This document shows positions 1 through 11,241 of a stretch of 64,000 nt of DNA, piece after piece. This DNA is from Penicillus capitatus (Eukaryota > Chlorophyta), in contig OZ287712.1 of assembly GCA_965649825.1 (NCBI GenBank), positions 124,001 to 188,000 on the forward strand, given 5' to 3'. The stretch's first letter is position 1; each line of letters begins with the position of its first letter. The notes under the pieces are model-generated. The model saw only the letters and a list, made by a program, of their open reading frames with translations, was not told the origin of the DNA and ran no database searches. A program made the translations under genes and the position numbers.

Positions 1-938
1 GTGTGGGTTTGTGATCACGAGACATTCGAAGCATTAGACAAGAAATTCGTTCCGTTCTGGCAGGGTCCGTATGAAGTTACAAAGAACGTTTCAACACACA
101 TTCGCGAGGTTTGCGCAGTGATTAGAGGAAAACAATTCGAATGCACATAGATTCGCTAGAGCCATTCATTTGATTGCGAAAATGTTGGAGTTTATAGCGC
201 AGGGTAGCGTGTGAATTGACTGCGAAGAGACATACATATACAGATGGGAATGATGTCTCCGTTTGTGAACATTTTGTAACTCCCGATCTTCCTCGTACCT
301 CGTTGACGACACCGCCCACACGAATGTACCACGCGTGGCATGAGACCGGTTGTGCTCACAGACATCCCGCTACACTGGGAGTCAGAGGACCTTCTCGAGG
401 AAATCCTGCAACAAAATGTCCCGAGCTAGAACCTCCCACAGGGATGAACAGACTCGGAGAACAGAGACCAACACATTAAGATCGGCCAAAGACTCAACCG
501 CCGAGTGGATAACGGGGAGTGGTCGCCCTCGATAGCAGTCAAACTATGGCTGAGCGAAGAACTATGGCTTCTGTTGTGGGACGATAGTAAACGTCGATCA
601 GCGCAAAAACAAACAGAGTCGGTTTTTCTTACAATGCGAGTTTTGCCTTCAGAACCCCCTCATCATACTCCGCAGCATGACGTTATAATGTCGTCATGCT
701 TCTTGTAATGATGTGACCTGTTCTTCCTCCTTCCTGCTTCAGCTTCAGGTCCGCGACACTTCGAATACAGAAAGACGGAGAAGCACTTCAGTTCGAATAC
801 AGGGTAGATGAGGTACGAGAATACTCTCGTGGACCTCGGAGCAACGCGCCTGAGTCGGGCACTAGGACATACCCGAAATGACAGAGCCAACAGCTCCTCG
901 TGACCTCGGAACCCCTCAAGGGATGGCAAATCAATAAG
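1..938. other. No recognisable gene
   Basis: I see only short open frames on both strands and none resembles a known family. One intron-like stretch starts at about 705 with GTAATGATGTGACC and reaches a pyrimidine-rich AG near 742, but no coding frame joins across it. The region lies beside retroelement debris and is probably decayed repeat DNA. Confidence 0.4.
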
Positions 939-979
939 CACAACAGTCAACATGTGCTAGACATGGTCTCGAAGTACTC

Positions 980-1168
980 ATGACCGGGGACGCCTGCTGT
1001 GCATGCGGCGCTGGATCTGAAGATCGCGACCATCTACTTATGGAGTGTCCCCGTCTCTCTGAAGCTCGAAGACTCCTCGATAGAGAACTGGATGGACCGT
1101 TAACGATCGCATGCGCCTTCTCGTACCCAAAGGCGTTGTCGGACTTCGTAGAAACAATCGCATCCTAG
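980..1168 (+). pseudogene. Retroelement C-terminal zinc-motif fragment
   Basis: The 62-residue frame holds C-A-C-G then H-L-L-M-E-C-P-R-L. This is the Cys/His pattern seen at or after the RNase H region of non-LTR retrotransposon ORF2 proteins. An in-frame stop lies about 40 bases upstream, so no intact polyprotein remains. A reverse-transcriptase remnant lies on the other strand near 8 kb, but I cannot show that both come from one element. Short motif only, hence modest confidence. Confidence 0.4.
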
Positions 1169-1339
1169 TGGAGAGATTTAGGTCGCAAATGGGGTCTTTG
1201 ATGTAGCCTTACAATGAATGTTGGACCCTTGTCATGTGCGGATGCTCTCCCGATCTTGTCAAAAGGGAGATGTAAAATCCAATTGAACGAAAAAACGTCA
1301 CACAGAACCATCCCGGCCGCGCCCTAAGAGGTGGGACAC

Positions 1340-1790
1340 GGTAAGAACTCGCTCCGGTGTGAGGATTCCAAGGTCTTGAAATTTGTAGAAGGACTGCCGA
1401 GCCCACGGATAGAGAGGCGGCGAGGGGCGGCAACCCCCCTTCAGACTCCAAGACCCTGGACCGTTGCTGGTCGCTTACCCATCAATTTCGCTCTCGTAAC
1501 TCACCCGAGAACTCAATGGTTGCTAGAAAGCCTCAGCGGCGTGTCTTGAAGATTCAAGGCGGCAACAGGTGTGCCCTCTCCTGCGGCTGTGCGCTCCATG
1601 CGTTGCCAAACGCACGACGTTCGCTCCTTCCTTGAAACATCGGCTACTTACATGACGTGCGGCTTTCCGTCGCGTCACTGAACACTTAGACAACCGGTTC
1701 ACAAAGTGGGCATTTCACAAGGCAGGACAAATAGGGCTCAACATCTTCATCGTCCATCCGACGATCAGGATCCGTCGATACACCGTGGAG
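1340..1790 (-). repeat. Dispersed repeat, copy A (inverted relative to copy B)
   Basis: The complement of this stretch aligns over about 430 bases with 6440-6870 on the plus strand, at roughly 70-80 percent identity by eye. Shared landmarks are a GATGGACGATGAAGATGTTGA block, the GGCGTGTCTTG segment and a region around 1368-1459 that forms a partly decayed hairpin. Translations of both copies share D-R-R-M-D-D-E-D-V, so the repeat may derive from the end of a transposon gene. Confidence 0.65.
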
Positions 1791-1799
1791 TAAAACGTA

Positions 1800-2330
1800 T
1801 CGAGCCCCACGTCCGACATCTCACCACATCATAGCAACGCACGTATCCTGTTCAGTGCTCCACGACCTCCTCCAACACATTCCTTCTGAACAGCCTCTAG
1901 ACACTGGTCGTGAACAAACACGGTATCGTCCGTAAAGATCATTTCATTTGGCCGTTTTCGCAACAATATGGCGAATGAGGGAAAGAAAACGACTGCGTTC
2001 TCAACGCAGCATCTGCGAATCAGCGGGCAGAGAATGTCTTTCCGACTTGCAGAAGATGGCAATATCCGCTGTGGAGACGACATAACCGTCCATCTTTGAC
2101 AGCATCTGACAAGACGAAAGTTGCTTGTCGCGCGCATCAAGTAAATGCCTTATCCTGCAGAACGTCTGTGCATCGCCGCCGCCCATGTCCCAGCGTTCAA
2201 CGCCGTGTCCCTGCGCGTCCTGCTTCATGGTGCAGCGTCAGTCACATCAGATCCCTGACCACCCTGAACGATGCCTCACGCAAAGATGCCACTGGATTTA
2301 GCATCAAGAGCGCATAATCGGTCTTTGATG
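1800..2330. other. Repeat-derived stretch, no clear gene
   Basis: A minus-strand frame contains a short F-T-D-D-T-V-F-V-H-D-Q segment that loosely recalls a DDE transposase core, but the match is too short to claim. Stops break all longer frames. It is continuous with repeat copy A and may belong to the same dead element. Confidence 0.25.
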
Positions 2331-2341
2331 CAATAGGCGAA

Positions 2342-3429
2342 ATGCAGAAAACGAAATGCCCTTTCCATACCCAGCTGTGTCGAACGATGTTGCTCGTGTT
2401 ATTCTGTGCGGCATGGCGCAGCCAGTCTTCTCTGGACGCGGCTCCCCGAGATCTGTGGGCCGTCCTGCGCGAAAACTCGCTTTTTCGTCACGACTCTTTT
2501 GAACCTCTCGTCGTCAGTATCAGCTTTCTCTTTTCCATGGGATTCTACTACGTTCTGGACATGTGGGTCCCTTCTGCAAAGAAATGGAGAATTCAAAAGA
2601 GCCACACGGACATGAAGGCCTGGAAACTCGAACGTGGCAGCAGGTCGATGACAACATTCTGACACCGACAGCTCGGCGGTCAGTGCCAGGTCTGTCTGAC
2701 GTCCCGATGCCGTTTTAGGTTCAAGAACGAAATTGTGTGGTACTGGGTGCCCATCGCCCTTTTTGATTTCGTCTATCCTCGTCGCACACTGCCACTGACG
2801 GCGCCATCTTTCTGGCAACTCATCTTGGAAATCGTGGCATCGCTGATCGTCTACGACGCTTTCTTCTTCTGCTTTCACCTCGCCTTCCATAAGGTAGCGA
2901 CCATTGCTGCCGACGTGACGGCTATGCATGCGAGGTATTGCGACAGGTGCCATTCCTGTACAGCAGATTTCATGCCAAGCACCACACGAAGAAAGTCGTT
3001 CGTGCTTGTGAGGCCATGCGATTGAGTCTTGTCGAAGAAGTGAATGGCGCCGTGACGCGATCTACGTGCGAATAATCGCTGTCTGCCGTGCAGGTGGTGG
3101 ACGTGGGCTGTTCGATTACTGCCATCAACCTGCTGCATTGCCATCCGATGTCACGTGCCCTGTACAACGCATGCATCGTATACTTGATCACAGAACTACA
3201 CTCTGGTCGCGATCTGTGGCGATTCTGTGAGAGATGCTGATAGTCTCGGTTTCTAGGGTATGACTTTCCATGGATGCTGCAGAATGTCGTTCCGTTCGGT
3301 TTGTGGGCAGGCAGTCGAAGACACGACCACCACCATCAGTTCGGAACGCGCTATTACCAGAAATTCTTTACATACCTCGATGATGCGTGCAGCCAGTTTT
3401 CTTCCGCGCTCGACGCATCTTTTGGCTGA
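2342..3429 (+). CDS. Fatty acid hydroxylase / sterol desaturase superfamily protein
   Basis: Membrane di-iron oxygenase of the family that includes C-4 sterol methyl oxidase and sterol C-5 desaturase, expected in the ER. After introns are removed, three histidine boxes appear in order: HLAFH, HAKHH (just after FLYSRF) and HDHHH near the C-terminus. Hydrophobic segments precede the first box. Introns lie at about 2679-2718, 2892-2942, 3044-3094 and 3206-3255; each restores the frame. The join near residue 90 (about 2600-2640) is not fully resolved. The oxidosqualene cyclase at 54-57 kb would be in the same broad pathway, but the substrate cannot be read from sequence. The start at 2342 is the first Met of a hydrophobic N-terminus. 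Confidence 0.75.
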
Positions 3430-4024
3430 GGAGCCAATACACATTCTTTGTCTCGCAAATTTTTGTCGGAGTACCTGAAAGTGGATGTGGGTGATTTTTT
3501 GGCCGTTTTTTGTCTTTCCGTTCTCCTCGATGAGCTGTCGATCCATCTCACAGGAGAATATGTGATGTGGCAGCTCGCGCAATTCGAGAAAAGCTCCTCT
3601 TGGACGTTACAAGGAGGTCATTGGTCTTACAGAAGAGGAGACGCTTTAACGACACCTATGAGTTTGAGAACGCGGCCTCGTCCGTCTGAAACTCACGCCT
3701 CCCCAGCTGGCTGTTGGAGATTGCGGCTCAGCTCGTGTTGTATGCTGGTGACTTCACGCATCCATCCCTGAACCTAGAGGCAGTGCCACTCCAACTGATC
3801 ATCTGTGCTCTCGGGAGCTCGCCTTCTCTTCCCATGCTGCAAGTCGCTGTTGCTGCCGTTCGAGCGCATCTCTGGATGGCAGAAGATCGTTCCTGTCTCG
3901 GGCGGTTCTGGCAGCGGTCGATATTGAATCTGTTTTCTCTCTCATGTCCTGCAGGTCTGTCTCCAGTTTTGAGAGTGCTGTCCGCTGGCGTCGCTGCAGC
4001 TGTGGACATAGAGGGGGTTTGTAG
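3430..4024. other. Spacer with open frames but no recognised gene
   Basis: Both strands have open frames of about 100 codons. The plus frames are hydrophobic and low in similarity to anything I know. The minus strand might continue the coiled-coil gene that ends at 4025, through further exons, but I found no join that I trust. Confidence 0.25.
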
Positions 4025-6261
4025 TCAGAACAGGCATACGATGCGGGAATCTACCTCTCCATTCGCGTTAGATTGCATCCTCATGTCTTCGACGATGTGC
4101 GTACGACGCTGAAGCGTTCCTTCTCCACTGGTGATGTTTTCCATCAGACTCTGTGCCATGGTTTGGACTTGACGTTTATGTTTGGATGTGTGTGCAGAGG
4201 ACTGAGAGGCTCGTTGAGATCGCAGAGTGCCGGAGAATCGAGAAGAGCGCGAGCATGAAGAGGGGGAGCGCTCACGCGCAGATCCTCCCCCGAGATCTGT
4301 GGACACTGTCGGGTTTGGAAGTTGCAGTGGAGAACCTTGCTCCTTTCTCTGCCTCGAGCCCCTCTCCAGAGCCAAAGAAGCAGCAGTATCGTTTCGAGCG
4401 GAGGGAGCCATCGGCTGGGCGTTTGATACGATCTGCCTAGCCTGTTCCGTTGCCGAATTGATGATGTTCCTCGCTTGCGTCTCAGAATCACGCAAGAGAG
4501 CTTCCTTTCTCTAAACGGGCAGGCGGCACATTCAGGGCGAACAATCAGTGCAGAACCATACGTGCACATTGTTCTGGAGATCGCATAGTTTTGCAGCTTC
4601 GTTTGTCAGATCAGCGCTTTTTTGCTTCAGTGTTTCTTTCAAGCACTCTAGATCCTCTTCTGCTCTCTCCAGACGTCGAGTGCGTTCCTCCAGAAGAGAT
4701 GCCGTTTCCCTTAGACTCGACTTCTCTGTTGTCAAGTTATCTTGTTGCAGTTTGATCTTCCTGTATTCCAGTTCAGTTTGCTGTCTCTGCTTCTCCAACG
4801 CTTTCTGAAGACAATGGCAATCCGCTGGCAGCAGAATTCGAATGGCACACACGAGTCTACTTTCTCTTCTTCGATACTGTTCATCAAAGACATCTCGTTA
4901 ACCTTGAAGGCTCTTTCGTTCTGTTTCAATTCTTCTTCCTTGCGTCGAGCGAGTTTCTGCACGTTTATCCTTTTGGATTCCAGCTCTGTCTCTCGCGACT
5001 GGATCTGTGCATTTGCCGTCTCCAGTTCGAATTGCTGCTGTTTTGAGGCGAATTTTTCAAAACTCCCGATGCGCATGCCATCAGAGAGTATACTCCGCCG
5101 CTTCTTCGAGCGAGGATCGACGCAGTCCTGCTTTGACGGAGATCGCAGAGGCTGTTCATGCCGAGCGGATGCACGAGCATCCAAACCAGGTTCATCCTGC
5201 CCGTTCTGCGTTGTTTCGCCGGTCGCTCGACGGACGTCAAGTCGCGACCCGATCTCAAAGATGCGTCCGACATGTGCGTCGGACTCGTCGTGCTCTCGCC
5301 GCTCAACGAGTGATTTGGACCATGCCTCCTCGCCCTCGTTGGGACGTCGTCGCTGATGGATCGCATCTCCACATCTGCAGACACGTGCGTTGACGCAACG
5401 ACACAGGGACGAGGAGAGGGACCCCTGTCGGTCTCCGGTGCCACCTTCTGGTCTCTGCTGTCCGATGCGTGAGTGATCGCGACGTCGAGACTGGAATTGA
5501 CCGATTCCATCCGGTTGAACGCCTGATCCTTCCAAAAGCTGTCATCCACAAATCCAGGGGAGACCTGCTCGGCCCGCATGGTTTTTACGTAGTTCTGCCA
5601 CACCGTCACTTCTTGTCTTAACAACCATAAAGAGAGGTGTACTTCGATATGACTACGGTTTGGTTATAGGTCTTGGCATAGATGCTGGTTTCATGACGGC
5701 TCGCAGCTTCCACCGCTGCACTCCTCAGCGCCTCGTTCTTTTCGATCTCCTGCATCACTCACCCGCATTCAAGGAGCGCCTTATGCGTGTCTGTTTGCCT
5801 GGATCCACTCGTTCTTTCCTTCGAGTTGCCTCCTCTGAAGCAGCAGACAGAGGTACTTCGCCGAGAGCTGATTCATCTCCGTCTGCCTTGCGATCTTCGG
5901 AACCTTTTGGCCAATCCTGTACCGTATGTAAGGACGCTCGACCGGCGGAATGGACTCGAACAGCTCCTTGTCTGCGGCGACAGAAATCGAATCGCCAGGG
6001 CGACCTAGTTGTGCAGTACCGCTGAGTGGAGGTTTTGAAACGGAAGGCGTCTGCTTGCCCTTAGCGTGGCGACTTGACGGTTCGAGAAGGCATAGGAGCG
6101 GAAGGCGGTGGCTTGAACTCGTAGTCATCGTCGATACAGCTGAGAGCGGCCAATACCAGTTCCCTCCCGTTTTTTCCAAACCTCGGTGCCGCTCTGCAGG
6201 ACTCGGCCAGCTTCGTCAGCGTATGCAGGACGCAATCTTCTTCCTTCTCTTCGTCCGGCAT
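4025..6261 (-). CDS. Coiled-coil protein of unknown function
   Basis: Starts with M-P-D-E-E-K-E-E-D and runs through a short conserved block (K-E-L-F-E-S-I), then Q-N-Y-V-K-T-M-R-A-E-Q and a Ser-rich linker, into long heptad-like coiled coils rich in Glu, Gln, Arg and Lys from about residue 250 on. It ends in a second low-complexity part. Several introns are needed. The clearest is 5750-5798, which starts with GC rather than GT, and another runs from about 5580 to 5640. I do not recognise the family. The part from 5.0 to 6.05 kb has a diverged inverted copy at 57.4-58.05 kb. Overlapping antisense frames of up to 200 codons are shadows. Exon joins in the 3' half are only partly worked out. Confidence 0.6.
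5750..5798 (-). other. GC-AG intron in the coiled-coil gene
   Basis: This 49-nt intron starts GCAAACAG and ends GTGATGCAG. Removing it joins W-I-Q to E-I-E-K-N-E in frame. In the copy at 57.6 kb the matching donor reads AC, so that copy could not splice here in the same way. Confidence 0.6.
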
Positions 6262-6439
6262 ATCGTCGCGAGAACGTTAAAATGAAAAGACCTGTCACGG
6301 ACGAGAGCGTGTATGTTCGCGACCGTGCGTCTCGAGGCCGTTCGCAGCTGTTGTGTTCGGGATCTGAGCACTGAACAGTGCACGTGCGTTCTTCTTATGA
6401 TGCGATGAGAAGTCGGCGGCCTATTCGATGCGGTTCAAG

Positions 6440-6870
6440 CTCGGTGTCTTGACGGATGCTGACCGTCGAATGGACGATGAAGATGTTGATCCGTGTCTGT
6501 TTCGCCCTGCGAGCCGCGAACTTCGTGCAACGGTTGTCTAACCGTTCAGCGACGAGCACCACACGTCATATACGGCTCCGATGTTTCATGGCAGGATCGA
6601 ACGTCGTGTGTTTGACGACGCATGGATCGCACAACCCTAAGAAAGGTTAACCTGCCGCCGTCTCGAATCTGCAAGACACGCCGTTAAGGTTTATCGGGCA
6701 AAGACTGAGTGTTTGGGCGCATTCGAGCGAAAGTGATGGGCGGCGACCAGTAGCGCTCCAGGGTCTTGAAGTTTGGAAGAGGGTTGCCGCGCCTTGCCGC
6801 CTCTCTATCCGTGGGCCCGGCGACCCTTCTCCAAACTTCAAGGCTTTGGAAACCTCACACCGAAGCGAGC
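6440..6870 (+). repeat. Dispersed repeat, copy B, with a long hairpin
   Basis: Inverted partner of 1340-1790. Within it, 6758-6849 folds back on itself: CCAGGGTCTTGAAGTTTGGA at one end pairs with TCCAAACTTCAAGGCTTTGG at the other, giving a stem of about 25 pairs and a loop of about 40 nt. The stem is better preserved here than in copy A. A foldback or MITE-like element, or the 3' hairpin of a larger transposon, would explain it. Confidence 0.7.
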
Positions 6871-7742
6871 TTTTTTTGTGGTTTACCTCTGAAGGCACTG
6901 TCAGGGTGGTTCTGTGCCACGTTGACGCGTCGTCGCGTGTGATGTCTGCATGCACCAACTTGGTTTCAACAAAAAAGGTTTCAAGGTTGCGCAGAGGTCA
7001 CCGGATAGATAGGGGCTAATGTCAAAAAAATCGGCAACGTGATTGAATCGTTCGACCGTCGGAATTCTTGTACGGCTACCGAAAGCTACGCGAATCGTAT
7101 AAACACCGTTCACTAATTTCTCAGTGGCAGACTCTTCTTGTTGTGCATTTATGTGATTTTAAACGACATATATGAAAGACCGCACAAACAAACTTGTACC
7201 ACGTGCGTATCACTCCCATCTCCACGTTTGGTTGGTCCTTGATTTGGTAATGGCTGAGTAGGCCAAAAATTTCTTGAAAAACGTTCCAAATGGTCGACTC
7301 GAAAAGGCATTGATTGGTATGGGGCATGTATTGTCATGCTGTTCTTGAAGGTGCCACACACGTTAGCGTGCTTTAGCGATTAGGCTCTTACACTCCTCAC
7401 ATGGATAATAAAGTTGGTGGCGCTTACATCCCCTTTTAAAGTGAAATATTAGAGGAGGTGTCGGGACCTTGTTTAGCAGCACATCAATAGTTCTTGTTCA
7501 CGGTATCAGCACCATCTTCTCCTTTGGTAGTTCCAATCTAGGGCGATGTTGTCAAGGAATGCCGCCAACGGGTGAGGGGCGTTCCAGAGGGGGTGAGTTT
7601 GTTCTTCTCTTTGTAGTTCCTTCTAGTAAGTCCTTCTGCTTCTATCAAATCGGGTGCAGGAGTAGAGTAGGTGATCTCTACCATCATCTCATTGGTCACA
7701 AGCACAGGTTGCGTCTTCGTCTGTGAGATTGAATCGCTTGAG
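6871..7742. other. Intergenic, repeat-flanking sequence
   Basis: AT-richer than the surroundings, with no frame that I recognise on either strand. It lies between the hairpin repeat and the reverse-transcriptase remnant and is probably part of the same repeat cluster. Confidence 0.35.
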
Positions 7743-8560
7743 TTACCACTTCGAGGGGAAATGGTTTGCTAAGAATTGATTGATCCGGGAGGCATTGATG
7801 CGCTGAAGTCTTCGCGAGGGGAAGTGTCCTTTGCCTGTTGGCGGATGCAGGTCTAATACCGCACGTCCTTTGTCCGCAGTCGCCTGTTGGTCATGGGCCT
7901 GACAATTTAGTAGGAAGCTGATGTGCCTCTTGCACCAACCGAGATCAGTGTAGGTGGCTTTTTCCGGTCGGGACCGGTCCTGGGTCATGAGCTGCTCTGC
8001 AGCTCGCTTGGTAGGAACTTCTCCTTGCAGCTCAGTTCTGTGTACGCCAATTGACTCTGTTTCCTTCAAGTCGCCAGTTGATCCATCTTTTTCGGATGTA
8101 ATGCATGGAATCTGCAGGGCTGCATTGACTCCAAGTATAAACAGAAGGGAGCTGAGCGGTGATCCCTGCGGAACCCCAACTGAGGTGTCTGTGATGTGAC
8201 TTTGTCCGTTTATTTGCAATGCCGCTGTTCGCTGTTTGAAAAAATATTGACACCAGCGTCGCAGGTACACCGGGATTTCCAGTCAATTGAGGGTGTCAAC
8301 TAGATAAGGTCTGCTGATGGAGTCAAAAGCTGCCTTTAAGTAGAGCGTGACCCCATAGACGACGGATCCTGTCTCGGTCTGTTCTTTAATCTATTCCGTT
8401 GCCGTTAGTAATACATCTGTCGTGCTCCGATTGGGTCTAAATCCGTGCTGGCGTTTGTCAAGCACTTGAGTGTGCTCGGCCAAGTACTTGAGGCGGTTGG
8501 CCACCAGCTTTTCCATGCCTTTCGCTATAGTGTTTAAGAGGCCGATTGGCCTCAATGTTC
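7743..8560 (-). pseudogene. Non-LTR reverse transcriptase remnant
   Basis: Read on the minus strand, fragments give R-P-I-G-L-L-N-T-I-A-K-G-M-E-K, H-G-F-R-P-N-R-S-T-T-D, K-A-A-F-D-S-I and G-V-P-Q-G-S-P-L-S. These are the ordered fingers and palm motifs of LINE-type reverse transcriptases. The catalytic Y/F-x-D-D block is not seen. An in-frame TAG after the S-T-T-D-V-L-L block and further stops break the frame, so the element is dead. No endonuclease domain is visible upstream. Confidence 0.8.
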
Positions 8561-8908
8561 ATACATTCGATTTCATCCGCGGTTGAGACGCGTTGTGTGA
8601 CTCATGCGTGTCAAACATGCCTCTGGCTCAACCATCGTCTCCTTTTCGTAGTATTCTGCACTGCCCACTTACTACATATTCGTCAAAAGAATCGCAGCCC
8701 ACTTATGAACCTTTCCATCGTCAGAGTCAATCTCATGGGTTTTCCTATTCTCAACTACCGTTAAGACGTTCGAGGAACATGGGAGTCGGTGCTCAACAAG
8801 AGATGTCATTACAAGCATGTAAGCAGGTAAAGGGAAGAGCGAAGGCGGCGCTTATGAATCCGAGCAGAGAAACCACGACCGCAGCGTTTCGAGATCCGAA
8901 TGTCATTT

Positions 8909-11197
8909 CTACCACGGAGAGCCTGTCCAATCGCGAGACGTCTCGCTGCCAAGGGATCCGCGGAGATAAGGACCGCCCGTGATGATCTCTCCTCTCTGCT
9001 TCATCTTTCGAAACCTCTTGAGATCCACTTTGACGAATGGCACCGTCTCCGCCTTGAAATGGTTGGCCACATTGGCGGTGCCCTTGAAAGTGTGATACGG
9101 TGCGGTCACCCCAAAGAGCAGCTTCCTGTCGATCGTCATGGCCACGTAGAGCGTTCCGCGCAGCTTAAGTTGCCCGAGGACGGACGGGACAAGGGACTGA
9201 ATGGTGGCGTCCGGAGGAAATCTCGACCAGTAGCGATGCAGAGCGGTGGCTTTGTTGACGGCTCTGAGGTACTGAACGTGATCGTGCTGCGCATACTTCG
9301 CAGCTTGGGTCCTCTCCAGTGCCCTCTCACACCAGACACTCGCGGACGAGGGATCCACATTCCTCGCAACTGGAGCCGACGTCGAGTAGCGTCGAACGCC
9401 CGTTCCTCCGTACGGAGGGTGGCCCGTGGGGCGAAAGCGGTTGCCATCGAATCTGCGCACCCGTTCTTCGCGTCTCTGTTGCTCCTCCCTGGACATCAGT
9501 CCCCCCGTCACGAGACCGTTCGCGGGAGATGGCCGACAGCACTCACTGTCTGAGGTCCGACAAGAAATCGCCGTCCTGTGCTTCGACATCGAACTCCGAG
9601 GACATCCGTCTCCACGAGTCCTCTGCCTTCGACGGCGCAGCCGACGACATTGGATCGTGTCTGGGAACCACATGGACCCTCTCCGCCGGCTTCTCGGATC
9701 TCCTCTTCTCCCTCGGTGGACTCTCCCGTGCCGGTGGAGGGGGTCCTTTCAACGGCGTATCCCTCAGAGCATTCTCGTAGTGCTGTTTGCCGCGAGGGGG
9801 AAAGTCGTTGATCCACTCGTGCTCTCTGTTAAGCGACTTGAGCATCTTGCGCCCTCCGGATGTCGATCGCAGCTTCCTCATGTTCTCTTCGTGCTCGTCG
9901 GCGATCTCCTTCTGCCGTCTCGGATCTTCTGCGTGGGGAACCTCGACGTCGTCCGATTCGTAGAAGTCGTCTTCCTGTATCTGACGCTGCGCCTCCTCCT
10001 CGATCAACTCCGCCGTCATCGGCATGGACTGTTTTCCGCTTCTGGGGCGATCGTAATCCCGCATCATCGCGGACACGTCCGCCAGTTCCTCCAGTTCCTC
10101 GTCTCCTTCTCGGATCATGCGCTCCTCGTCCCAATCCGAATCCCGATCCTCTTCCGAACTGATCTCTTTCTCCGTCAAGAACTCGTCGGCCGAGAAGCCT
10201 CTGTCGGCCGTCGACAGCTTTTCGTCCGATCTCTTCTCGAAGCGCTTCTTGAACGTGTCGGGGTGGATGCCGATCTCGGGATCCGGTTCGCGGAAATCGA
10301 CCTTCTTCGCCTCGCTCCTCCCCTGCTGCTTTCCTCTCCCCGGTCGCGTGATCTTTGCGGCCGCGTTCGGATCGACGAAGAGCGGACTCCCTTTTCGCTG
10401 CAGATTCCTGAACTTCTTGTCTTCCGTTTCCTCGTCCGTATCGTCGTCGCGGTCAAACCTCCGTCCTCTCTGGTTTCTCCCCGCGGGTTGTCTGTTTCTC
10501 CCCCTCTGACCGAAGACCTCGTTGAACTCGCGTTCGTCTTCTTCCGAATCTGTCTCGCTCTCTTCGGCAAACGACGGATCCGAATCGGCCCGAGACGCCC
10601 TTCGGCCCCTTCCACGGGGACGCAGCTCGTTGCCTTTGTCGTCGTAGTCTCCATCCTCGTCATTCCCTCCGCCAAAGTAGATGTCCTCGTCATCCGTGTC
10701 CGTGAAGTCTGCGTAGAGTGCCGCCTCCGGATCGGTTGCGGCGGGCATCTCGTTATCCTTGTAGCTCTCCCTGGGATCTCTAGTCACACAACAGGACTCT
10801 CAAATGCACCAAGGGGTCGTCATGTCGGGATCCACCGTCCGAATCCTCCTCTGACCGGATCGAAGAACTCGATGTCTCTTCGACGTCCGTCGATCAGCGT
10901 CTGCTTCTGTCCATACTTGTTCCGAGCGTGATAGTACTTCAGCTCGTCGAAATGCTTCGCCGGTCTGCCTTCCAGACCAAAGGGACTCTTCTTGTACCCA
11001 ACGATCTCCTCCTTGCGACGCAACGCGTACTGCGAGCGTTTGCCCGGTCCCTTCTTCCTTCCGCCGAAACGGCGGGTTAGCAGTGCAGGGATCGACACAG
11101 TGTCGTCCCACGCGCCGAGGGGCGACGCGGCGACAACACTGCACAGAATCGAACGCCGCCTGGACTGGAGGACGTCCGTCCGCAGCAATCGAAACAT
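8909..11197 (-). CDS. Uncharacterised protein with acidic middle, possibly organellar
   Basis: Three exons (10836-11197, 9547-10779, 8909-9488) joined by introns of 56 and 58 nt give about 724 residues in one frame. The N-terminus is basic and hydrophobic (M-F-R-L-L-R-T-D-V-L), like an organelle-targeting peptide. It is followed by a basic block with F-G-G-R-K-K-G-P-G-K. The middle 350 residues are rich in Asp, Glu and Arg and look disordered. The C-terminal 170 residues are more ordered and hydrophobic, with A-L-E-R-T-Q-A-A-K-Y and F-K-A-E-T-V-P-F-V-K. I do not recognise a family. It shares a 44-bp head-to-head promoter with the next gene. Confidence 0.7.
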
Positions 11198-11241
11198 CTA
11201 TCTGAACGCGTCGTACGACAATCCCGTCCTCCCTTTCAACC

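Noticed and set aside
1829-2140. Tc1/mariner-type transposase
   Set aside because: Only a short F-T-D-D-T-V-F piece resembles a DDE core; no helix-turn-helix or other catalytic residues were found.
4742-5356. Open frame of 204 codons on the plus strand
   Set aside because: It is Ser/Cys/Phe-rich and lies exactly opposite the Glu/Lys coiled coil of the minus-strand gene, the usual antisense shadow.
9426-10931. Open frame of 501 codons on the plus strand
   Set aside because: It mirrors the Asp/Glu/Arg-rich gene on the minus strand, whose exons join with good introns; the plus frame has unnatural Leu/Arg/Ser composition.
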